Of a stretch of 64,000 nt of DNA, positions 58,662 to 64,000 are shown piece after piece. The notes under the pieces were generated by a model, which saw only the letters and a list, made by a program, of their open reading frames with translations, made no database searches and had not been told where the DNA came from. Both the position numbers and the translations under genes were made by a program. This DNA is from Streptomyces caelestis. Lineage in GTDB: Bacteria; Actinomycetota; Actinomycetes; Streptomycetales; Streptomycetaceae. How positions within the stretch are numbered: the first letter of the stretch is position 1; each line of letters starts with the position of its first letter. The stretch is from assembly GCF_014205255.1 (NCBI RefSeq), contig NZ_JACHNE010000001.1, positions 1,736,001-1,800,000 of the forward strand, in the 5' to 3' direction.

Positions 58662-59897
58662 ATGCGCCCTTCCAGACGAACCGTACTCACGGCGGCCACG
58701 ACGGCAGCCGTCTCAACCGCACCCACCGCCGCCGCTGCCCAGCCCCACCGACAACTCCGCACCGGCTTCGAACGACTCGCCCACGACGGCTACACCCTGC
58801 TCGACGGCCAGAAGGCCGGCATCGTCACCAACCCCACCGGCATCACCCGCGACGTCCGCCACGTCGTCGACGTCATGCACGCGGACACCCGAGTGGATCT
58901 GAGGGCCGTCTTCGGCCCTGAACACGGCTTCCGCGGCACCGCCCAGGCCGGCGGCTCCGAGGGCCGCTACGACGACCCGGCGACCGGTCTGCCCGTCTAC
59001 GACACGTACCTCAAGAGCGGACGGCCGCTCGCCGACATCTTCACCGCGTCCGGTGTGGACACGGTCGTGTTCGACATCCAGGACGTCGGCGCCCGCTTCT
59101 ACACGTACATCTGGACCCTGTACGACTGCATGGAGGCCGCGCGGCTCGCCGGCAAGCGGTTCGTGGTCCTGGACCGGCCCAACCCGGCGACCGGACGTGC
59201 GGCTCTGGGGCCGGTGCTGCACAAGGAGTTCGCCACGTTCGTCGGGCGGCAGCCCGTCTCCCAGGCCCACGGGATGACCGTCGCTGAGCTGGCCCGGCTG
59301 TTCAACAAGGAGTTCCTGACCGAGCCCGTACCGCTGGAGACCGTTCCGATGTCCGGCTGGAAGCGCTCGGACTTCTACGACGCCTCCGGGCTGCCCTGGG
59401 TGCCGCCGAGCCCGAACATGCCGACGCCCGAGACGGCCCTGGTGTACTCGGGGACGTGTCTGTTCGAGGGCACGAACCTGTCGGAGGGGCGCGGTACGAC
59501 CCGGCCGTTCGAGCTGCTCGGCGCGGAGGGCATCGACCGGCGCTGGGCCGCCACCGCGAACGAACTCGCCCTGCCCGGCGTCCGCTTCAGAGAGGCGTAC
59601 TTCGCGCCCACCTTCTCGAAGTTCCAGGGCAGGACGATCGGCGGCGTGCAGGTCCACGTGCACGACCGGGACGTCTTCGATCCCGTACGCACGGGGATCG
59701 CCCTGCTCGTGACCGCCAGGAAGGTGTGGAGCGGGTTCGCCTGGCGCCCCGACCACTGGATCGACAAACTCACCGGCTCCGCGCGCGTGCGCACGATGAT
59801 CGACGCGGGCGCGGACACCGGCGAGGTCGTGGCGGGGTGGCAGGAGGAGCTGGCGGCGTTCCGGAGGACACGGCGGAAGTACCTCCTCTACCGCTGA
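58662..59897 (+). CDS. namZ: DUF1343 / NamZ-type exo-beta-N-acetylmuramidase
   Basis: A 411-residue secreted protein. Tat-like signal RPSRRTVLTAATTAAV with a likely cleavage after AAAA near residue 28. The DUF1343 domain starts FERLAHDGYTLLDGQKAGIV and has GPEHGFRG, FDIQDVGARFYTYIWTLYDC, LDRPNPATG and YSGTCLFEGTNLSEGRGTTR, all hallmarks of the family shown in Bacillus to be NamZ, an exo-lytic muramidase that releases N-acetylmuramic acid from cell-wall fragments. ATG 58662 with GGAGG about 10 nt upstream matches the signal peptide. Confidence 0.88.
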   Translation: MRPSRRTVLTAATTAAVSTAPTAAAAQPHRQLRTGFERLAHDGYTLLDGQKAGIVTNPTGITRDVRHVVDVMHADTRVDLRAVFGPEHGFRGTAQAGGSEGRYDDPATGLPVYDTYLKSGRPLADIFTASGVDTVVFDIQDVGARFYTYIWTLYDCMEAARLAGKRFVVLDRPNPATGRAALGPVLHKEFATFVGRQPVSQAHGMTVAELARLFNKEFLTEPVPLETVPMSGWKRSDFYDASGLPWVPPSPNMPTPETALVYSGTCLFEGTNLSEGRGTTRPFELLGAEGIDRRWAATANELALPGVRFREAYFAPTFSKFQGRTIGGVQVHVHDRDVFDPVRTGIALLVTARKVWSGFAWRPDHWIDKLTGSARVRTMIDAGADTGEVVAGWQEELAAFRRTRRKYLLYR

Positions 59898-60002
59898 GCG
59901 CGGCGACGAGCGCCCTCATGCGCCGTGACGTATGGCCAAGCTCCCCCGTTGGCAGGACGATGCGCCACATCGCGTGCGTCACCGGGGAACAGGGGGCCTG
60001 TC

Positions 60003-61319
60003 ATGGCGGATCGGGCGATGAGTGTGACTCCCTACTGGGAGCTGACCTTCGACGCGGACGGGGACCCGGCGGGCCGCCAGCGCGACCGGCTGCTCGCCGG
60101 GGTGACCGAACGGCAGGTGCGCGACCTGGTCGTCTTCGCGCACGGCTGGAACAACGACCGCTCGGGTGCGACCCGGCTCTACGACCGGTTCCTGGCGCCC
60201 GTCCCGCGGCTGGCCCCGGCGGCCCGGGTCGGGTACGTCGGTGTGCTGTGGCCGGCGATGCGGTTCTCCGACGAACCGATCCCGGACTTCCCGCGGGCGG
60301 TGGCGGCCGAAGCCCCCAGGCGCCCGGTGCTCGACAAGGACACACGGCACGCGCTGCTTGAGTCCTTCCCGGGCCGGGCGATCCTGGTCGACCAGATCGC
60401 CCGGCTGCTGGAGCAGCAGCCGCCGGAGGAGGCCGAGCTGGAGGAGTTCGGGCGGCTGGTGCGGCTGCTGGTGGAAGTGGTGGCGCCCGGGCCGCAGGCG
60501 CTGTTCGGGGCGGACACGGTGGCGGAGGGCGTGCCGCAGAGCGAGCCGGAGATGTTCGCCGGGTCCTCGGCGGCGGCCTGCGAGGAGTTCGCGCGGGCGC
60601 TGGCGGGCCTCGAAGCGTCCGGCGCGCGGCAGGAGTTCGGCCTCCCCAACCCCTGGGAGGGAGCGCACGAGCTGCTGCGGCAGGCGACGTACTACGCGAT
60701 GAAGCGGCGTGCGGGAACGGTCGGTGAGCGCGGTCTCGGCCGGGTCGTCGGGCAGCTCGCGAAGGCGGCGCCCGGCGTGCGCGTGCACCTCGTCGGGCAC
60801 AGTTTCGGCGCGCGGCTGGTGTCGTTCGCGCTGCGCGGCCTGCCCGAGGGCGTGCGCACGGTGAAGTCGGTGACGCTGCTCCAAGGGGCCTTCTCCCACT
60901 ACGCGTTCGCGGCCCGGCTGCCGCACGACGCGCGCGCCGGAGGGGTGCTCCAGGGGCAGCAGAACCGCGTTGACGGTCCCCTGGTGTGCTGCCACTCCCG
61001 GCACGACTCGGCCCTGGGCACGATGTATCCGCTGGCCTCGCGCATGGCGGGCGACAGCCGGTCGGTCGCGGGCCTCGGCATGGGCCGGGCCCTGGGCGCC
61101 ACATGGGGGGCGATGGGCTACGGCGGGGTGCGGGCGGTGCCGGGCACGCGCGCGTGCACGCTCGCCGAGGCCCTGCGGGCGAAGCTGCCCGCCTCGGGGT
61201 GCGTGAACGTCGACGCGGCGGCGGTGGTCAGACGCGGTGGCCCGCCCGCCGGCGCGCACAGCGACATCCTGCACGAGGAACTGGCCCGGCTGGTCCTGGC
61301 GGCGGGCCGCATCCGCTGA
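60003..61319 (+). CDS. Alpha/beta-hydrolase fold protein
   Basis: A 438-residue predicted serine hydrolase. Oxyanion-hole strand VVFAHGWNND (about 43-52), nucleophile elbow HLVGHSFGARL (S267), candidate acid D335 in CCHSRHDSALG and candidate His near the C-terminus (AHSDILHEELARLV). A long insertion (about 100-255) between the first strands and the nucleophile has no recognised domain. ATG 60003 is used; ATG 60018 (MSVTPYWELTFD) is an equally plausible start. No signal peptide. Substrate unknown. Confidence 0.75.
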   Translation: MADRAMSVTPYWELTFDADGDPAGRQRDRLLAGVTERQVRDLVVFAHGWNNDRSGATRLYDRFLAPVPRLAPAARVGYVGVLWPAMRFSDEPIPDFPRAVAAEAPRRPVLDKDTRHALLESFPGRAILVDQIARLLEQQPPEEAELEEFGRLVRLLVEVVAPGPQALFGADTVAEGVPQSEPEMFAGSSAAACEEFARALAGLEASGARQEFGLPNPWEGAHELLRQATYYAMKRRAGTVGERGLGRVVGQLAKAAPGVRVHLVGHSFGARLVSFALRGLPEGVRTVKSVTLLQGAFSHYAFAARLPHDARAGGVLQGQQNRVDGPLVCCHSRHDSALGTMYPLASRMAGDSRSVAGLGMGRALGATWGAMGYGGVRAVPGTRACTLAEALRAKLPASGCVNVDAAAVVRRGGPPAGAHSDILHEELARLVLAAGRIR

Positions 61320-61339
61320 CCCGCCGCCTGCCCTTTGCG

Positions 61340-64000
61340 TCACCGGTGCGAGGTGAACTCCACGACCTGCTGGTAGGTCGGCCGGTTCTGCCAGCTGATC
61401 TTGCCGTGCTTGATGCCGCCGAGGGTGCGGTGGTTGATCGAGTCGGCGCACCACTGGTCGCCCGCCGAGCACACGTCGTCGCCCGGGTAGACCTGGGCCG
61501 CGGTCTTGCCGGCCGCCTCCTTCAGGGTGCTGACGAGGGTGTCACGGCAGGCGCCGAGGTCTCCGTCGCCGCAGTACTCGCGGGCCAGCGGCCCGCGCAC
61601 CTGCTCGCCGAGCACGGACCGGATGTCCTTGTCGACGTAGCTCCACCAGCCGTACTGGAAGGAGCTTCCGGCGTGCGACCCGGTCGGGCCGTGGGCGGCG
61701 GAGGGGGACTCGTCGACGGGGAGGTTGGCGGTCATCGCCGTGAACAGCTCGCTGCCGAGGCCCGGTTCGAACTCGGCCTTGACCAGCAGCGGCCACCAGG
61801 CGTCCAGGATGCGGATCGCGTCGGCGTCGGCGTACTTCTTGGAACCGGCCGAGGTCTCCGTGCGCTTGCCGCCCGCGGCGACCCACGCCTGGAGCTTGCC
61901 GACGGCGGCCGCGGCGGTGGGGTCGGTGACCGGCGAACTGTTGACCACCTTCAGCAGCTTGGGCAGGACGTCCTCCGCCCGCAGATCGGCGACCCCGGCA
62001 TCCGCCATCGCCTTCACCAGCGAGGCCCGGGTGACGCCGCCCTGCTGGACCAGCTTCTTCACCCGGTTCTCCAGGAGGTTGCCGCGGTGCACGGAGCCGT
62101 TGCCCCAGGGCGCGGTCGTGTAGTCCTTGGCCTGCTTGTTGTTCCAGGAGATGTAATAGTCCTGGTCGATGGAGTTGGGGTGGGCGGAGGGCGGGGTGTA
62201 GTCGGCCGTGTTGGTCGCCGGGTCCCAGCCCCGCCACTCGTACGCCGCCCGGGCCCACACCGGGAACTCGGCGTCGACGCCGTTCGCGCGCACGGGGTTG
62301 TCGCCGCTGTTGTAGTAGGCGGTGTGCTCGGAGTCGGCGTAGAACCAGTTGAAGGTGTAGTTGATGTGCTGCACCGCCTTCTGGAACGATTCCGGGCCCT
62401 TCACGTAGTCCGGGTCGTTCAGCATCTGGAAGCCGATGATGGAGTCGGCCTCGTGCAGGAAGGACGAGCGCAGGGTGGTGTAGGCGACCTTCTTGCCGCC
62501 GACCGTCGCGCGGTACTCGACGGGTCCGTACTTCGTGCGCCAGACGCGCATCGTGTACGAGCCGGCCGCGGTGCCGTCGGCGACCGTCGGCTTCCAGGCG
62601 TTCTTCCGCTCGACCTTCTCCATCGGCGTGCAGGTGCCGCGGTACAGGTAGTGGTAGTCGTCCTGGCACAGCTCGACGGCGTACGTGTCGATGATGTCCT
62701 GGCCGGAGGTCGTGGCGCTCCACGAGTAGTCCTGGCCGCGGCCGAGTTCGACGTACATGCTCAGACCCGCGAAGGAGGCGCCGCGGGCGCTGATGCCCGG
62801 CCCCTGGAGCTCCTGGAGCAGCAGCAACTGCGGCGCGAAGTAGCCGGTCTGCGGGCCGAACACGGCGACCGGGTGGCCGCTGGCGGTGTGCTCGCCGCTG
62901 ACCACGAGGGCGTTGGACATGCCGCGCTTGGCGGACGACAGGGCCTTCTTGGCGGCCTCGCTGGAGGCGCTGGTGGCGCTTGAGCCGGCCGCGCTGCCCG
63001 TACGGTCGTGGACCAGCGGTTCCTGGGTCACCGAGCCGGCGTCGGGCAGGGTCCGGCCCTGCGGGGCGTCCGGCCTGGTCGCGTACGGGAAGCTGCCGTC
63101 GTGCTGGGTGAGGACGGCCTCCGGGTCGTTGCGCTCGCGGAAGGACTCCCACACCTTGGTGCCCTCGGCCACGCCGTACTTCTCCTGGGCGGCCAGGAGC
63201 GAGAGGGCGTTGTTGACCTCGCCGCCTCCGCCGGAGCCGAACAGCGCGCCGATGACGGAGGCCAGCGCCACCATGTCGGTGATCTTGAAGTGCTCGATCT
63301 TCCCGGCGTTGGTGACCGAGTCCTTGTGCCCGGTGAGGACGTACTCGCCGGGGAAGTACCGGCCGCTGTCGGAGGCGTCGATGTAGGCGTTGATGCCGTC
63401 GAGGTACGCCTTGACGTCGGCGAGGGCCAGCTTCCCGCGCTCGCCGTTGGTGGCGACGGCGTTGTCGATCTGCGCCTGGAGCTCGGCCTCGGAGTACGGG
63501 GCGTGCCGCCAGAACTGCTGTTCCAGGCCCTGGTTGGAGGGCGCGCCGCCCGCGAAGGAGGTCAGCTGGCCGCGTCCGACGTGCCGGAAGACGTCCATCA
63601 GCCACAGCCGGTCCTGCGCGGCCGCGTAGCCGGCGCCGAACTCCGTGCCGTACCTGGTGGTACCGGTGATGTGCGGCACACCGGTCTTCTTGTCCCGGAC
63701 GATCGTCACGTCACCGCGCCCGGCGGGTTTGACGGTGGAGGCGACCTGGTCCGCCGGGACCCCGAAGGAGGCGTCGTTGAAGAAGTTGTTGATCTTGTCG
63801 TTGGTGAGGCCGGTGTACCCCTTGGCGAGGTTGGCGTACGGCCCGAGCTGGTCCTGGGCGTGCTCGGGCTGGGTGCCGAAGGCCTGGTTCGCGAGGATCT
63901 GGGCGAGGGTGGCGTTGCCGTTCTGGCCGGGCGGGAGGATGTCCGAACACTGGTTGCCGCAGTAGTCGTTCGCCGCCGCCGCGGCCTGCGCGGTCTCCGC
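61340..64000 (-). CDS. Penicillin acylase family protein (N-terminus beyond the window)
   Basis: At least 886 residues of an Ntn-hydrolase of the penicillin/acyl-homoserine-lactone acylase family; the start lies past 64000. The A-chain part includes VTIVRDKKTGVPHITGTTRY, AAAQDRLWLMDVFRHVGRGQ. The autocatalytic junction is GMSNALVVSGEHTASGHP; its Ser codon (62915-62917) should become the B-chain N-terminal nucleophile after self-cleavage. Downstream marks are GPQTGYFAPQLLLL, YADSEHTAYYNSGDNPVRA and ISWNNKQAKDY. Such enzymes are exported and cleave amides of acylated metabolites (penicillins, AHLs, lipopeptides). It converges on the alpha/beta-hydrolase gene with 20 bp between stops. Confidence 0.9.
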   Translation of the reverse strand, partial: AETAQAAAAANDYCGNQCSDILPPGQNGNATLAQILANQAFGTQPEHAQDQLGPYANLAKGYTGLTNDKINNFFNDASFGVPADQVASTVKPAGRGDVTIVRDKKTGVPHITGTTRYGTEFGAGYAAAQDRLWLMDVFRHVGRGQLTSFAGGAPSNQGLEQQFWRHAPYSEAELQAQIDNAVATNGERGKLALADVKAYLDGINAYIDASDSGRYFPGEYVLTGHKDSVTNAGKIEHFKITDMVALASVIGALFGSGGGGEVNNALSLLAAQEKYGVAEGTKVWESFRERNDPEAVLTQHDGSFPYATRPDAPQGRTLPDAGSVTQEPLVHDRTGSAAGSSATSASSEAAKKALSSAKRGMSNALVVSGEHTASGHPVAVFGPQTGYFAPQLLLLQELQGPGISARGASFAGLSMYVELGRGQDYSWSATTSGQDIIDTYAVELCQDDYHYLYRGTCTPMEKVERKNAWKPTVADGTAAGSYTMRVWRTKYGPVEYRATVGGKKVAYTTLRSSFLHEADSIIGFQMLNDPDYVKGPESFQKAVQHINYTFNWFYADSEHTAYYNSGDNPVRANGVDAEFPVWARAAYEWRGWDPATNTADYTPPSAHPNSIDQDYYISWNNKQAKDYTTAPWGNGSVHRGNLLENRVKKLVQQGGVTRASLVKAMADAGVADLRAEDVLPKLLKVVNSSPVTDPTAAAAVGKLQAWVAAGGKRTETSAGSKKYADADAIRILDAWWPLLVKAEFEPGLGSELFTAMTANLPVDESPSAAHGPTGSHAGSSFQYGWWSYVDKDIRSVLGEQVRGPLAREYCGDGDLGACRDTLVSTLKEAAGKTAAQVYPGDDVCSAGDQWCADSINHRTLGGIKHGKISWQNRPTYQQVVEFTSHR

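Overview
This window is a stretch of Streptomyces core chromosome. The signs are very high GC with strong GC3 bias, GTG starts, GTGA/ATGA stop-start overlaps, a mycothiol gene (mshC), two chaplins (chpC, chpH), a GylR-controlled glycerol operon, parJ, and actinobacterial families such as DUF3090, the SCO1664 family and DUF5703. The order metH-gylR-glpF-glpK-glpD-parJ-mshC, followed later by chpC-chpH and a gluconate operon, follows the S. coelicolor SCO16xx region as I remember it. No phage, transposase, CRISPR array or GC-deviant island was found.

Layout. 0-8 kb: 5' end of trmI, an M50 protease with a repeat-rich N-terminal linker, a RecB-like nuclease, an unpaired response regulator, and two paralogous family-5 solute-binding lipoproteins without a permease. 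8-20 kb: a HAD hydrolase, metH, gylR and glpFKD with two matching palindromic operators, a FadR-type regulator and parJ. 20-25 kb: mshC, then a kinase-fold protein, a DUF3090 protein and a histidine phosphatase on one strand, then a CorA transporter and a ferritin-like protein. 25-34 kb: an F420-type oxidoreductase, an aldo/keto reductase coupled to a RecD2-like protein with degraded ATPase motifs, a DUF5703 protein, the chaplin pair with a candidate sigma-BldN promoter, an M20 peptidase and tRNA-Leu(GAG).

34-45 kb: a 1288-residue Pls/PosA-type synthetase (adenylation, carrier, six membrane helices, three soluble domains) followed by an M1 aminopeptidase, then YchJ and a gluconate/idonate operon with its GntR regulator. 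45-52 kb: a Tat-exported sulfite-oxidase-family enzyme with a cytochrome b partner, an amino-acid permease, a DMT transporter, a Nudix hydrolase, two overlapping DUF202 proteins and a quinone oxidoreductase.

52-64 kb: two converging operons that together encode an APH-type kinase, an acyl-CoA dehydrogenase, an SDR, an acyl-CoA synthetase and a TetR regulator. Near-identical operators lie in front of both. The gene set resembles the bacterial levulinate/4-hydroxyacyl-CoA pathway (LvaA, LvaC, LvaD, LvaE). The window ends with a NamZ-type exo-muramidase, an alpha/beta hydrolase and a penicillin acylase cut by the window edge.

The best candidates for under-described biology are the Lva-like regulon, the Pls-like synthetase with its M1 peptidase, the kinase/DUF3090/phosphatase cassette beside mshC, and the RecD2-like pseudo-helicase. 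All functional calls come from reading motifs; no database search was run.
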